Part shown: positions 11,210 to 22,207 of the stretch, piece by piece
Layout: every line of letters begins with the position of its first letter
Numbering within the stretch: position 1 is the first letter of the stretch
NCBI GenBank assembly: GCA_021234155.1
Contig: JAJEKV010000045.1
Span: forward strand, 8,915,105-8,979,104
Source: Isoetes taiwanensis
Taxonomy: Eukaryota; Streptophyta; Lycopodiopsida; Isoetales; Isoetaceae
DNA length: 64,000 nucleotides
Reading direction: 5' to 3'
Program-made: the position numbers and the translations under genes
Notes under the pieces: generated by a model
The model's input: only the letters and a program-made list of their open reading frames with translations
What the model was told of the DNA's origin: nothing
Databases searched by the model: none

Positions 11210-12286
11210 GATGGGGCGTGCATCAGGTTTGGTAGGAATGGTGAGTTCCCCCAACTCTTTTTTGATACCTCGAAGGTCTTTGTAGCTCCAAGCAAAAATA
11301 TGTTTGAACTTCTTGAACAGCGTCACATCGCGTGCTTTATAGGTGGATGGAAGATTAGCAGCTAAGCGGACTGGTTGATTGTTACCAATGTCCACAATGT
11401 CCACTTTTGGAGTTTGAATATGAGGAACAACCTCCGTGTCTTGAACATGATGAGCAGGAGGTTGAAGCATGACAGGAGGAGCAGCATTTTGGGTGGTGAA
11501 GAAAAGAGGCTGCTGAGTGTCATCAAGCAAGGGTTGCTTCATGACGGCATGAACATCGACAGTCTCCGGAGAAGGGTTGGTGTCTGAAAAATGATAAAGA
11601 CGTTGAATGCGACTGCAGGAAGCCAGGTAAGGGTCCAAGAGAGCGGCCACAGCCTGGTCCTGATCCAGCGTCATCTCACCCCAAGGATCAGCATACTCCA
11701 GGTAGGACGAGAGAGGCAGACCCGCGGGTGGAGCTTGAACATGATAAATATTTTGTGCTTCTTCAGAGTCAGTGTCAGAGATGGAAGGTTCAGTATTCTC
11801 GACAGAGATCAATTTGCCTGTTTCTAAATCCATTGTTGCATTGAGATGTCCATCTGTAATGACAAGTTGGTTTGTGGCCCAGTAATGAATACTTTTAGCC
11901 TGGCGGAGAAAAGGTCTACCAACCAGCATTTCATAATCATCGGGATCTTCTCCAGCTTTCCAAACCCCAAATTCCAAGGGGAATTTGAGATCACCAATGC
12001 TGATATGGAGAAGAAGAGTGACACCTTGGGGGCGCGTGATATGGCCATTTGCCAATTTGATGTCACAAGGGGGCACGGTATAACTGTTTGATCCCCAATT
12101 GCTTTCGGAGCTTATCAGTAATAAGATTGACAGCACTACCACCATCAATCTAAACATGATTGATATGCTAATTGCCCATCGTGGCATGCACCGTGGGTGT
12201 TGAGGTCGCGACAGCGCCAACCAGAATAGTTGGAAGAGGCAACTGATCTTTGAGAGCTGGACAGAGTTTCAAAATGGTGACCAGAC
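11210..12286 (-). pseudogene. Element T aspartic protease and linker to RT
   Basis: The active-site motif IDGGSAVNLITDKL (D-G-G-S-A variant) lies at about 12155-12110. It is preceded by two in-frame TAG stops at 12150-12152 and 12168-12170, both explained by CAG to TAG. A frameshift near 12080 leads into frame 12220-11207, which holds MLVGRPFLR and then an acidic linker (EPSISDTDSEEAQ) with repeated HVQ words before RT. The family is clear, but the gene is broken. Confidence 0.8.
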
Positions 12287-14539
12287 TCAAGGGAATCTTG
12301 ATATTGGCAAGTTCTTCTTGAAGTTCCAAAGGAACATGAGAAAAGGGATCAGCAGGATCCAAAGGAGCAGGAGTCTGCAGTAGAGAAGCTGAAACCTCTT
12401 TGAGAAGCTCCACCTCTGCAGTAATATTTGGGTATGGCTGAGAGCTTGTGCTGGTGGAGGATGATGGCGCTTCCTGACGTGCTGAGCTCTAGTAGTGGCA
12501 TGAACATTTGCCAGTGTGCGACCTTCCGCAGCCTGCATGAGTTTAAGAATACTTTGTCTCACTTTTGGCATGACGTGAGGCATGAGTTTGTCAAGATCAG
12601 GCGCGAAATGAACTTTTTTATCTTCGTCATGGGGGACCGTCTCTACAGCAAAGGCTGGTTGCGTGTCGTGAGGGATGATCATCAAGGGGCGTGAAGCCCG
12701 TGTCTGACGTGAGACCAGACCAACCCAATTGGACTGCTGGACGGGAGGGTTGAGTGCCTGATAAATCTCCTCTTGAGCTTGTTGATCCATAGGATGGGAG
12801 GTAGATACTGCTTGCTGAGGGCGCTTTTGTTGAGGCGGCCGAGGGGGCTTCCTCAAAACAGGACGGGGGCCTTGTTTGCCGTTGGCCACCCATAGTTGAT
12901 AAGCCGTGAGGCGTACTGAAGCTGGCTGATTGGAACCTGGAAGTTGGACTTGAACTTGGGGAAGTTGAGGACATGCCGTGGTGGTGTGACCCCATTCATG
13001 ACAATGATAATATTGCGCCTTTGAAGGATCAAAGGGAGGACGGGTGCCTTGGCCCCGTGACTGCTGAGATTGCTGCATTTGTTGATACTGCTGAGGTTGT
13101 TGATTTTGATACTGCTGAGGCGGATATGACTGTTGTTGCTGAGGCGTGGTCTGTACTTGAAAAACCATCTTATTCCTGAAAGGTGTAGGATGAGAGCGAG
13201 TGCATTCCTCCGTGGCGTGATTGCACATATTGCACCTTTTACAGTGAGGAGGTCCATTGGAGGAGTTGCATTCATTTGCCAAATGGCCCTGATATTTACA
13301 AATGTGACACCAGATCTGTGAGCGTTGTGGATTTGTTTGCTGAGGCTGGACGGCATTCTGAGGAACCATGACGGGGGGTATGAAAGGGAGTTCCGTGAGA
13401 GCAACACCTCTAGAAGAAACATTGACCGAGTGATTGACCAATTCAATGGCCTGCTCCAGAGACTTTGGATGCAGGTATTCTGTCATGAGTCGAATAGCAG
13501 GAGGTAGGCCTTGCAGAAACCAGACAAGAATCTGGCTTTGCATGGGGTACTCCTGGAGTTTGTTGATGAGAATGTGAAGACGGTCAGCAAAATCACACAC
13601 AGACTCGGTGAGTTGCTGCTGGAGATCATTGAGCTGCTTGAGCAGTAGTTGATCGTCATCCGTGGTGCCATAATGAGACAGGAATGCTGTTTTCATTTCA
13701 TGCCGACCTTGCTTCCAGTGGCTCTTGTTGGCCATTAACCATTGATGAGGGGCGCCTCTGAGCGTGGTCGAAAAGATATGAAATTTGAGTTGTGGTTGCG
13801 CATGACCATTCAGAATGGCCAAGGCTTCGAATTCCTCCATATGGGCTTGAGCACTCTGATCCAGAGGTTTGCCTTTAGTGTTGCCAAAAGTGGGATAAGT
13901 CAGCTTCAAATTATGAGTGGGAGATGAAGGCGGAACTTGCGTATAGACAGGTGGATTCGGTGGAGGATATGCAGAAGCAGAGAGGGGTGGAATAGCCTGG
14001 GGTTGAGAGCATGGGGGTGGGACTGAAAAGCCCGGTGGTCCAGAGAAAGTAGCATTCGGTGGAGAAGGATCATGAGAGCCCTCCTCATTAGGCTTGAGAT
14101 CTGTGAGTTGGTAAACAGGAAGAGCGTGCTGAAAAGATGGAGAAGACGGAAATTCATGAGCGTGGGGAGTGCCAAAGGATACATGAGGATAGCCCATCCC
14201 AGCAGGAGGTGAAGAAGGTTGTGACGGCTGAGGGGTGTAGCCTGAAGGTATATGAATATAGGTGCTGTCAGGAGTCTGGAAATAGTGAGGCATGGGCTGA
14301 ACAGGGGTATGTTGTGGAGATTGAGGTTGAGAACAATGCCGACACACAGGGGGAGACCCTGGTCGAGAATGAGCACGAGGGATAGGAGGTGCCGACTGAG
14401 CTCTGCAGCGGACACGACCACCCTCAATGTCATAAGCAGTATCATACATATCCCGAACAGCCTCGCGTCGTTGATGGCGCTCCAGTCGAGCCGCCGTTTG
14501 GCAAAGAAGTTCTTCAGGAGTGAAACCTCGAGCCGACAT
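12287..14539 (-). CDS. Element T Gag (capsid and nucleocapsid)
   Basis: An open frame of about 750 codons from ATG at 14539. The first third is Pro/Ser/Gln-rich. A retrotransposon Gag domain follows (LKLTYPTFGNTKGKPLD, LRGAPHQWL, LLLKQLNDLQQQL). Then come three zinc-knuckle-like motifs: CHICKYQGHLANEC (a perfect C-x2-C-x4-H-x4-C), a variant CKRCNMCNHATEEC and CHEWGHTTTAC. Between the last two lies a Gln-rich stretch. The extreme C-terminus is out of frame: the natural frame probably switches near 12430 to the one ending MELLKEVSASLL (12413-12168). It would form the virus-like particle in the cytoplasm. Confidence 0.88.
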   Translation of the reverse strand: MSARGFTPEELLCQTAARLERHQRREAVRDMYDTAYDIEGGRVRCRAQSAPPIPRAHSRPGSPPVCRHCSQPQSPQHTPVQPMPHYFQTPDSTYIHIPSGYTPQPSQPSSPPAGMGYPHVSFGTPHAHEFPSSPSFQHALPVYQLTDLKPNEEGSHDPSPPNATFSGPPGFSVPPPCSQPQAIPPLSASAYPPPNPPVYTQVPPSSPTHNLKLTYPTFGNTKGKPLDQSAQAHMEEFEALAILNGHAQPQLKFHIFSTTLRGAPHQWLMANKSHWKQGRHEMKTAFLSHYGTTDDDQLLLKQLNDLQQQLTESVCDFADRLHILINKLQEYPMQSQILVWFLQGLPPAIRLMTEYLHPKSLEQAIELVNHSVNVSSRGVALTELPFIPPVMVPQNAVQPQQTNPQRSQIWCHICKYQGHLANECNSSNGPPHCKRCNMCNHATEECTRSHPTPFRNKMVFQVQTTPQQQQSYPPQQYQNQQPQQYQQMQQSQQSRGQGTRPPFDPSKAQYYHCHEWGHTTTACPQLPQVQVQLPGSNQPASVRLTAYQLWVANGKQGPRPVLRKPPRPPQQKRPQQAVSTSHPMDQQAQEEIYQALNPPVQQSNWVGLVSRQTRASRPLMIIPHDTQPAFAVETVPHDEDKKVHFAPDLDKLMPHVMPKVRQSILKLMQAAEGRTLANVHATTRAQHVRKRHHPPPAQALSHTQILLQRWSFSKRFQLLYCRLLLLWILLIPFLMFLWNFKKNLPISRFP

Positions 14540-14569
14540 GATGGAAAGAAAGGAAAAAGAAAGATCAGA

Positions 14570-14585
14570 CCCGGCAGCGGCGACA
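14570..14585 (-). other. Element T primer binding site, tRNA-Asp-like
   Basis: One base after the 5' LTR, the minus strand reads TGTCGCCGCTGCCGGG. Tat/Athila elements use TGGCGCCGTTGCCGGG, complementary to the tRNA-Asp 3' end; two mismatches separate them. Met-tRNA priming is excluded here. Confidence 0.65.
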
Positions 14586-14586
14586 G

Positions 14587-15180
14587 TGTTTGGGGTCTGG
14601 GTTCGGGAACTCCTGCAAGACAGCCCTCTGTGAGGACCCTTGGATCCAACAGGAGAATCCGGTAGCTATGTCACGCGGGAATTGCAAAAGAAATAAGGAA
14701 AAAGAGAAAAGAGAGAACAAAAGAGAACAATGAGATCAAAATGATGAGAACAACTCCTTGATGTCAATGAAGATACATGAGCTCTCGCAATCGAGAGAGA
14801 ACAGAAGTGAGACAAGACTCAAAACTCACCTAAAAATCGAGTGCTAGCTCTACTCATATATATAGTACAATGGCCTTTGGCCCAATATATACATTCTGAC
14901 TGATTTCGGTGCCGACTCCTGGAAGGAGGCCTGATTTGCAGGAATGCTGGCGGTGCCTCTTGAAATGCCTGAAATCATGCTGACGCTGGCGGTGACGGCC
15001 CGTCACTTGTCTGAGCGCCTCCTCTTAGTCCCGGGCACGGGCTTTGACTACGTGGTCTGCTGCGGCTTGGTCTTTTGTTGGGCCTTTGACGACTGACCCG
15101 TGCCTGACTGTAGATCCTTGGCCTTGACCTGGTCCGTCGTGTGCATGAATAGTCCTGTACCAGGATGTACAGGACTAACA
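14587..15180 (-). repeat. Element T 5' LTR
   Basis: 594 bp, starting TGTTTGGGGTCTGGG on the plus strand and ending CAGGACTAACA. It matches 7717-8309 with only a handful of differences by eye, several of them C/T or G/A. Flanked on the right by the AGTCC target duplicate. Confidence 0.95.
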
Positions 15181-15930
15181 AGTCCTCTAGCCACGCTAGG
15201 CAAGACCCCACCCCCGATTCACCATCATACTCGTTATCTGGTGCTGAACCAAATCATAGCATCCTCAGCCAGGTTGGCTCTTGTGCACAGGCCGCAATTA
15301 TTGGGTATTAAGGGGTCTAGCTAGAGACATCTATTGCTAAGAGGCTTTTAGGTCTCTACCCTTCCCTTAATTCCCAATACACGGAAGAAGCAGAAAGAAA
15401 GAATATAAACACCATCTAAGTATCCAGAACAACATACAAAAGAGAATTTAATCATTCCATCTATTCAGAGAAGTGTCAGCAGAAATAGAAGCTATCTAAA
15501 GACTAACCAGTCTCTTGGCTGGAGCCGTTGTCACGGGCTTCCATAGCTTGAGGTTGTTGGCGAGTACTTGCAAAGGTGGGTTAAAGCTTGTAGCTGCTGC
15601 TCCTCCTCACTCTCTAATTCGAATTTGGGATGAAATGGGGAGGGGGGAGGGGGGTAGGGCCCCTATTTCTCCAACCAAAATAGTAAGTCCCCCCTGGCCA
15701 ATCGATTTGCGCCAGGTGGCACCCCCTCATTAGTGATATTTAATTAATTAGACCCAATTAGCATAATTAGGTTAATTATGCTAATAAAATCCATAATTAT
15801 CCATTGGTTTTATTAGCATAGCTAATAAAATCCATCTTAGGTGAACCCCACTTGGGCCCCTAGGCCTAGCCACATGTTGGTGATATGTCATGGTATGCAT
15901 ACATATACCATATAAATACCTAGAACGTTA
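15181..15930 (-). repeat. Element C 3' LTR, right part
   Basis: This continues the LTR interrupted at 7716 and matches 44198-44925, ending in ctagaacgtta where the other LTRs have ggaacgtca. It is immediately followed by the C-rich complement of a polypurine tract. The gggaggggggagggg run near 15640 is absent from the other LTR copy. Confidence 0.9.
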
Positions 15931-15947
15931 CATTCTCCCCCCCCTGG
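15931..15947 (-). other. Element C polypurine tract
   Basis: The minus strand reads CCAGGGGGGGGAGAATG directly before the 3' LTR, the same position and pattern as in A (31206-31220) and B (56756-56772). Confidence 0.75.
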
Positions 15948-16440
15948 ATTAATGTTGTCCTCAACATTAGAGTTAGTGGAGGTTAATTATGGAAAAGATA
16001 ACTCTCATTTATTAAAGGCAGCAAAAGGTTACATATTGTGGTGGTAGGACAGAAGTCCTTTAACAAACATAAGTAGTACTAGAATAACAACTCAAGAGTA
16101 CACTCATAACATAGGCCTCCAAGCTGAAGCTCAAGTTCTTCTGCAGTTTATCAGTACGCTCTACTAGCCTGCAGAAGTAAAGTACATTAGTGTTTATGAA
16201 ATAAATTAAGTAGTGTGGTTGAAGGGACCACCCCCTTAAATAATAAAAAAAATGAATGCAAGGATACTATCATGTGTAGGGTTTGCATGGCGTCTCGGCG
16301 TAAGGAATGGCCATATTTCCATTATAGCCGGGACGAATGCGTCCTATCATGAATGCCTATATGCCCATCTAGGATGCCTATAACCCAACCGCTAGAATGA
16401 TCTCTGCCGGATCTCGCCCATATGACCCCTGTCGGACTAA
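15948..16440 (-). other. Element C 3' untranslated region
   Basis: Non-coding stretch between the integrase/chromodomain end and the 3' LTR. It resembles the corresponding regions of A (30643-31205) and B (56773-57346): the aatgttgtcctcaacatt block, the ggttgaagggaccaccccc block and the gtttgcatgg block are recognisable. Confidence 0.6.
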
Positions 16441-17360
16441 GGGTAGTTTCCCATTCACAATTAGGTTAGGTTAGCTTAACCAGTTGGTTATCTCTTAACT
16501 TAGCGGAAAGTAGGTTGTGATTTCCCATTAAAGTCGTTAAGTTAAGACTAACTTAAAGGATTGTGAAGATATGCATTCGCACTATACCAATTATGGACCA
16601 CTTAGGTTAAGCTCATGAAATCAACTTAACCTAACCTTTATAATAAGCTTGTGCTTCACACTAGTAGTTAAGAAGTTTTGTTAGGTTAGGATAAATGTGA
16701 TCGTTTCTCACTTCAGTTAGGAGATACTGTTAAGTTAAATGGAGGATATGACTTTTTTTGTCAAGTTACTATTTTTGTGAATTGTTTGACTACCTAGTAA
16801 AATGTAGTAAAGTGGTTGACTCTCTAGTCAATGAGTTGACTTTTGGTTAACTTAGACACTTTCTCGCCAATCAATTGACTTGTAGTCGACTCTCTCTATT
16901 TTAATACTTTCTAGTCAAGTCCTACGTGACCAGTCAATAAATCATAAAATTCTTAAAATCCACCTCCTATTTTAATGTTTTTTATTCAATCTATCAAACT
17001 AATAAGATACTTGGTCAACTAGTTGGCATGCTTGTCAAAATTACGATTTAAGAGTCTAACCTAACTGGAACCATTTCTCACTTGTAGTTAAGTTAGATTA
17101 ATGCTTAACCAGAAAGTTAGTAAGTTAAGTGAACCTTGCTTAGGTCACTTAACTTTTGCACTAGTTGGTTAAATATTTTTAAATTTGGTTAAAAAAATAA
17201 CTTAACTTTTTCTAGTGAGAAGGATGCTCCGCTAAGTTAATGAACAGTTAGAAATTAACTGGAATTAACTTAATTGATATTAACTTAAGGGTCAGTGGGA
17301 AAGCAAGTTCCAGTTATTTGCCCTATTTAACTTAACTTAATGGCAAGTGGGAAATGACCC
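16441..17360. mobile_element. PIF/Harbinger-like MITE
   Basis: A 920-bp AT-rich insertion with inverted ends GGGTAGTTTCCCATT and (complement of the right end) GGGTCATTTCCCACTT, flanked by the 3-bp duplication TAA (16438-16440, 17361-17363). A 3-bp TWA duplication with GG-starting inverted repeats fits PIF/Harbinger elements. It lies exactly at the 3' end of C's integrase frame. The interior is packed with variants of gttaacttaac and gttgact and has no coding capacity, so it is non-autonomous. Confidence 0.65.
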
Positions 17361-18329
17361 TAAGAACGCTACGCTTACCGTCAGGGTTGGAGATGATCGC
17401 ATCTTGAATGGTTCGGCCCTGGCATTCCTTCATAAAGTCCGGGTAAGTTTTATCCAAGTCCGCTTTAAGAACCCATGTTGCATCCTCTGTGGGTAGGTGT
17501 TTCCACTTAACCAAGTATTGCAGAATTTGAGTTCGATGGGTTTGCTTGTACGCGCGATCAAGGAGAGCTTTAGGCACAATCTCCAACTGATCCTCGGTCA
17601 TCTCCAGAAGTGTTGGTGTGTCAAGAACTTCTTCTGGATCTGGACGATGCTTCTTGAGAAGACTTACATGGAAAACCTTATGGATTTTTAATTGTGCAGT
17701 TAGATCCCATCGGTAGGCCTAAGAACCTATCCTATCCTTTCGGCAAGACTCTTTTGCCGAGCTCTTGCGGCTATCAAGTATAGGCTCGAACCTCTTCGAC
17801 TAATGCTTGCATGTCTGTAAGCAACTGTTGAGAAACTTCCACCTTGGATACTGGGTTATGCTACGTGTCTGGGGTAAGGCACTGATAGCCGTAATTAATC
17901 ACGAAAGGAGACATCCTTGAGGACTCCTGTCTAGTGCTGTTATAGGCAAACTCCACCAAATGGATGTAGTCTGCCCATTGAGATTGCTTGTTCCAGACAT
18001 AGTTACGTAGCATATCTTCAATTATGCGATTGGTACGCTCTGTTTGACCATCTGTCTACGGATGATAAGTTGTGCTCATGGCAAGCTTAGTTTGAATGGT
18101 GCTGACGAAATCTTTCCAGAATGCACTAACAAACTTAGGATCCCGATCTGATATAATAGTGTGGGGCATCCCATGCAGACGAAATACCTCCTTGGTAAAC
18201 AACAAGGCGGTATCCAATGCAGTGTCCGTGGTACGACATGGCAGGAAATGTGCCATCTTAGAAAGTTTGTCGACCACCACCATTAAAACAGTAAACCCTC
18301 TTAAGGTGCGCGGAAGTCCCACGATAAAA
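17361..18329 (-). pseudogene. Element C integrase catalytic core and chromodomain (copy C1)
   Basis: Frame 17601-17361 encodes a chromodomain-like end: LQYLVKWKHLPTEDATWVLK, ending SNPDGKR. The GPY/F linker is mostly lost between about 17690 and 17779. Frame 18346-18056 carries the integrase core: [17 protein letters not shown]-like [15 protein letters not shown], then a stop where related copies read YHPQTDGQTERTNRI. The hAT-like insertion at 18330 splits the core right at the first catalytic Asp region. From 17779 onward the block recurs at 33101 and 35966. Confidence 0.85.
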
Positions 18330-18936
18330 CCCGGGGGTATCACCAATGTAAGTCGTATGTATCATGTGTGTGGATGATAAGGGGTTTTTTTTTGTTGTCC
18401 AATGTATCGTATACGACGAATAAAATAAGGTTATTTGATTTTGAATCCATATTCGTACGACTAGGGTCATTATTGGCGAGATAGAACTTCTCATATGGCA
18501 CAAGATGGAGTTAATCTTCTAATTTCTAGCTAGGAAGGAGTGGGTCTTGGAACATGATAGATTCAAAGTTTACCCACAAAAGTATTTGAGTTATATGTTA
18601 ACTTAGGATCATCAAAACCTTTTCAATATATACTCATACTGAACAAATAATTCTTTAACTCTTTAGTTCACTTTAATCTATTATCCACAATTCATTTGCA
18701 ATATTTATACGATAAGGGGTATGTCATATGTTAAGATGCGTTTTGTATCTATACGAGAAGGATCATTGGTACTACAAAAAAATATCATATAAATATGATA
18801 TGGGGTAGTCAAAAGTTGGAAATAATAGAACGTATCATATGGGGTTTTCTTAGAGAATTTTCATATATGAAGGGGTTTTTTTGGGTCTTAGTAACGCACA
18901 TGGTGTATCCATATATAAAGAGCGAACACCCTCGGG
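18330..18936. mobile_element. hAT-like MITE insertion in element C (copy 1)
   Basis: 607 bp, starting CCCGGGGGTATCACC and ending (complement) CCCGAGGGTGTTCGC, flanked by CGATAAAA (18322-18329) and TGATAAAA (18937-18944). In the sister copies (33652-34248, 36524-37130) both flanks are exactly CGATAAAA, so the duplication is 8 bp, as for hAT elements. It interrupts the integrase codons for MDF-IVGLP. No ORF of note. It must predate the tandem duplication because all three copies share the same insertion point. Confidence 0.75.
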
Positions 18937-19967
18937 TGATAAAATCCATGGTAATAACTTCCCATTTTGCATTGGGGACATCGAATGGTTGCAACTCCTC
19001 AACCTTCGTTTGCTGACAGATTTGGCATTGCTTAATGTACTTGGCAATGTGCTTCTTCATTCCTGGCCAGAAATAGCTGGAGCGGATTTTGAAATATGTC
19101 TTCATAAATCCTGCATGCCCCGCTATAGGACTGTTATGTGTATCATGGAGAATGAGTTTACGAACTCCAAATGTCTCGGGAACACATAACTTATCCTTAT
19201 AATAAAGGAGTTCAGCTTCCTTTTATAATGGCGGAAGGTCTCCCTCTCCTTATCCATTCTGGCGGAAGGGCCTGTTATATCTGCTTCCCAAACTCACTGG
19301 AGAGTGTGGATATAGCATTGCAATGTGTGCAAGTGACGAATGGATGTCTGGAAAGCGTGTCAACAACAATATTATGCTTGCCCGGCTTATAAATGACCTC
19401 AAAATCATATTCCTCAAGGAACCATCGTCTTTGTCTCAAGTTGAGATGAGGTTGCGTGAAGATGTATTGGAGGCTTTGGTGATCAATATGTAACTGGAAT
19501 CGTCTTCCAAATAAATAGTGCCTCCAAATGTGCAAGGCACGCACTCTTGATCATGCGTGGGGTATCGATGTTCTCCGTCATTCATCTTTTGAGAATCATA
19601 GGCGATAACCCGACCTCTTGCATTAAGACTCCACCGGTAGCTATTTTACTAGCATCCGTGGCAACTCACTTATCCTTTTGAGGATCTGGCATGGTAAGAA
19701 CATGAGTTGTTGTCAAAGCATCCTTCAATGCTTGAAATCCGGCCTGAACCTTGTCATCCAATCCCTTCACATTTTCATGTATGGTCAGATCCGTTAAAGG
19801 TGCGGCGAGCTTGACAAAGTCTTTGACAAACTTACGATAGTAACCGGCCAAGCCTAGAACTGCGGACTTCAGACACATTGATTGGAGCCAAGCCTAGAAC
19901 TGCGGACTTCAGACACATTGATTGGAACTGGCCACTCCTTTACTGCTTCAATCTTAGCTGGATCTGT
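18937..19967 (-). pseudogene. Element C integrase N-terminus, RNase H and RT end (copy C1)
   Basis: Minus-strand frames show the integrase zinc-binding region (MKTYFKIRSSYFWPGMKKHI, QCQICQQTK, WEVITMDFI), RNase H (MRALHIWRHYLFGRRFQL, VIYKPGKHNIVVDTLSRHP) and the RT connection ([20 protein letters not shown]). A 38-bp direct duplication (ccaagcctagaactgcggac...) lies at 19837-19924. The sequence stops abruptly at ggatctgt (19967), where the spacer repeat begins; the intact copy at 37967 continues into RT. Confidence 0.85.
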
Positions 19968-20193
19968 TGGGCAACAACCAGTATACTAGCCCTAGTGTAC
20001 ATGGAAGCCATCTTTTACTGGTTCATACTCACACAATTATTGTGGAGCTTATCCTGCTGCCTTATGGCAGACAAACACAAGTTCTACCGCGTCGGGGATC
20101 ATCATCGTATAACCCCAGTAACCAACTCCCAAAGCTAAACATACACTGGCCAGGGTTGAACCCCTGACCAAGTGCACATTCATTTTTGGCATT
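19968..20193. repeat. Spacer repeat S, copy 1 (truncated by element A)
   Basis: This starts gggcaacaaccagtatacta and matches the spacers at 32759-33100, 35253-35616 and 35617-35965. The full unit is about 340-350 bp. On its minus strand it has GGTTCAACCC, a B-box-like word, so it could be a SINE, but no convincing A box or tail is seen. It is cut at 20193 by the truncated 5' LTR of A. Confidence 0.7.
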
Positions 20194-21422
20194 CGGTACA
20201 GCCATGGAAGCACCCCTTGACAACGGGTCCAGCCGAAACTCTGGTTAGTGGTAGTTAAATTACATTCTTGTAGAATAACACTCGAGGATTCTTTTCTGGA
20301 TGGTTTTGGGGTGAGACTAACCCTTCTCTGGTAATTAGGAATACTTTTCAATTATGAATGATGCTCTGTTATGAGATGGGTCGATGTCTCTATGTGTCAG
20401 CTTAGTCGCTCCAAAGAAATGGGGATTAAAAGGAGGAGGTAGAGACCTCTCGAAGCCAGAGTATAGAATGCTCCTAGTATTTCCCCGTAACACCCTAGTA
20501 GTTTCGCCACATTGCAGGCACAAGAGCCCACCGGTCATAGATGCTATGGTCCGGCTTAGCACCGCACAAAGGGACACAAGCAGTGGGAGTAGGGGTGGGG
20601 TCTTGCACAAGCATAAAAAGGCTCCCCGACTCCCATGGGGGCTAGGCCCTGATAGCCGGGTCACGCGGGAGGGCGGGTATGGGTCCGACACTCACCGGTG
20701 TAGTGGTGTGACCCGTATGGGGCACCATGCACTTTGAGTAGAATTAGGGGTGAGTAAGTCGGGCACGGATGCGCAAGTGGTCGCCGATGCGCACGTATTC
20801 TCTAGCTCACCCACCCACACCACCGTGATCCCGGAAGGGGACGCCCCCGACCCCGCCTCAACGGACCGGGTGTCATGAACCCGAGTAGACTCAAAGGGTG
20901 ATCCCCGAGTCTCGGCTCCCAAGGCTATAGCGAATCCATAGCGTGAATCGACCCATCTGCAAAGTGTGCACAGGAGGGGCGGATGGAGTGGACAACCCTA
21001 GCCGATGTTCTATGCCAGCCAACGCCATGCCAAGATTCGGGTCCGCCGATCTCCCCGAGAGCCGCCCATCGGGCGCCCCCACTAGAGTCTGAGCCGGGGT
21101 AGAACCTGGGTTTTGGGTGTTTTCTTAGTTAGATGCATATTCTTTGCCGTTGGTATTTGGATGGATGCGCCACCCTCCGTGGTGGCTATTTATATGTGAT
21201 TTATACTGTGTGATAACCCTTGTATTCATGCTTCCGTGACGTAGGAGTCCCATTGAAGGCGTGGGCCGAATGACCCCTTCGTGTCCTTCTTCGGGCACCA
21301 TAATATGGGTGGCCGAAATAGACGGAGGGCCCTGCTCCTGGCGAGGTGGTCGCCATGGGAGGGGAAAGTCCCCGTATGTATACGCCCCGAAAGTGTCGTG
21401 ATATATATCGTGGAGCGCCACA
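20194..21422 (+). repeat. Element A 5' LTR (5' truncated)
   Basis: From cggtacagccatggaag it matches 31592-32758 of the 3' LTR and ends gagcgccaca, where the 3' LTR has gagcgtcaca. The first about 370 bp are missing. Differences from the 3' LTR are concentrated at CpG-containing words and small indels. Confidence 0.9.
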
Positions 21423-21442
21423 AAGGGTATCGAGCCGTGATT
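21423..21442 (+). other. Element A primer binding site, Met-tRNA-like (degenerate)
   Basis: Directly after the LTR the sequence reads aagggtatcgagccgtg, against the usual TGGTATCAGAGC for initiator Met-tRNA. The intact form TGGTATCAAAGC is present at the same place in element C. Confidence 0.65.
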
Positions 21443-22207
21443 TTGGATGCTCGAAATCATAGCACTGGCCAAACACTAACTCGTAGCACGGTAGTTAGGA
21501 AGAGGCTAAGTTAATGTGTTGTTAGTCCTCTTTGATGTTTGGTTCGGTGCTAGGTTAAATCAGGAAATTATAGCTTTAAGAAGGATAGGGCGACTGGAGT
21601 GCCCAAGAATTGGAGGAATTGTAATTTTCAGTGGGTAGCTCAAATGACGGAGAAGGTGCGTCCATTGGACCGGGCATACCCAAATTACCCTAGAACGGTC
21701 GTCTCCAGGCGAAAAATGGTCAAGAGAAGGCCCGAAAATCAACTCGGGCGCCGCTTGCTTTTTGTCGCCTTGCAGTCACGGTAGAAATGCCGAAAATACA
21801 GTCGGCGCCCGACCGGTCAAACGGGAGTCAACGCGAGCCGCCAGGTCAACTTGGGCGCCGCTTGCCTTTTGCCGACCCCCAGTCGAGGCGGGAGCACGTA
21901 TAATGCAGCCGGCGCCCGACCTATGCCTCGCGTATTTCCGTCGTATAATCGTTTTATAAAAATAAAATTTAAAAGATAATAGAAAAATTTAAAATGCCAA
22001 GAGATATCTGGCCGTTTAAAATTTCTTTTGTTATTTGTTTTGCCTTGTCTTTAGCACCCTCGACCGCCAGAGCCGCCGCCCGCCATCGCCACCGGACCTG
22101 ACATTGCTTCGTCGCCCTTGTGTCTAGGGGAACCCTAACGCCTCCTTTGCCGCCTTTTCTGCCACCAGCGCCTCACTGTCTGCCTTGCAAACCGTAACGC
22201 CACCACT
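21443..22207 (+). other. Element A untranslated leader
   Basis: 765 bp without a supported ORF. It holds two tandem copies of a GC-rich block (about 21740-21817 and 21848-21928), each with TCGGGCGCCG-type and CGGCGCCCGA words that can pair as a long stem. A pyrimidine-rich stretch ending ttgccttgtctttag (about 22054) looks like a splice acceptor. Leader stem-loops and splicing are common in retroelement RNAs; neither is proven here. Confidence 0.5.

Larger units (their letters stand above)
7717..15180 (-). mobile_element. Element T: nested Ty3/gypsy retrotransposon, Tat/Athila-like
   Basis: A complete 7.46-kb element on the minus strand, inserted into the 3' LTR of element C. It has two nearly identical LTRs (7717-8309, 14587-15180) with TG...CA ends and a 5-bp target duplication AGTCC (7712-7716, 15181-15185). 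The order is 5' LTR, primer site, gag, protease, RT, RNase H, integrase, polypurine tract, 3' LTR. There is no chromodomain. The primer site resembles the 3' end of tRNA-Asp, as in Tat/Athila elements. The near-identical LTRs make it younger than its host, yet the coding region carries frameshifts and several TAG stops. Confidence 0.93.

Noticed and set aside
20384-21100. ORFs of 60-118 residues inside the LTRs of A, B and C
   Set aside because: They differ between LTR copies, are broken by small indels and lie in untranslated LTR; no family resemblance.
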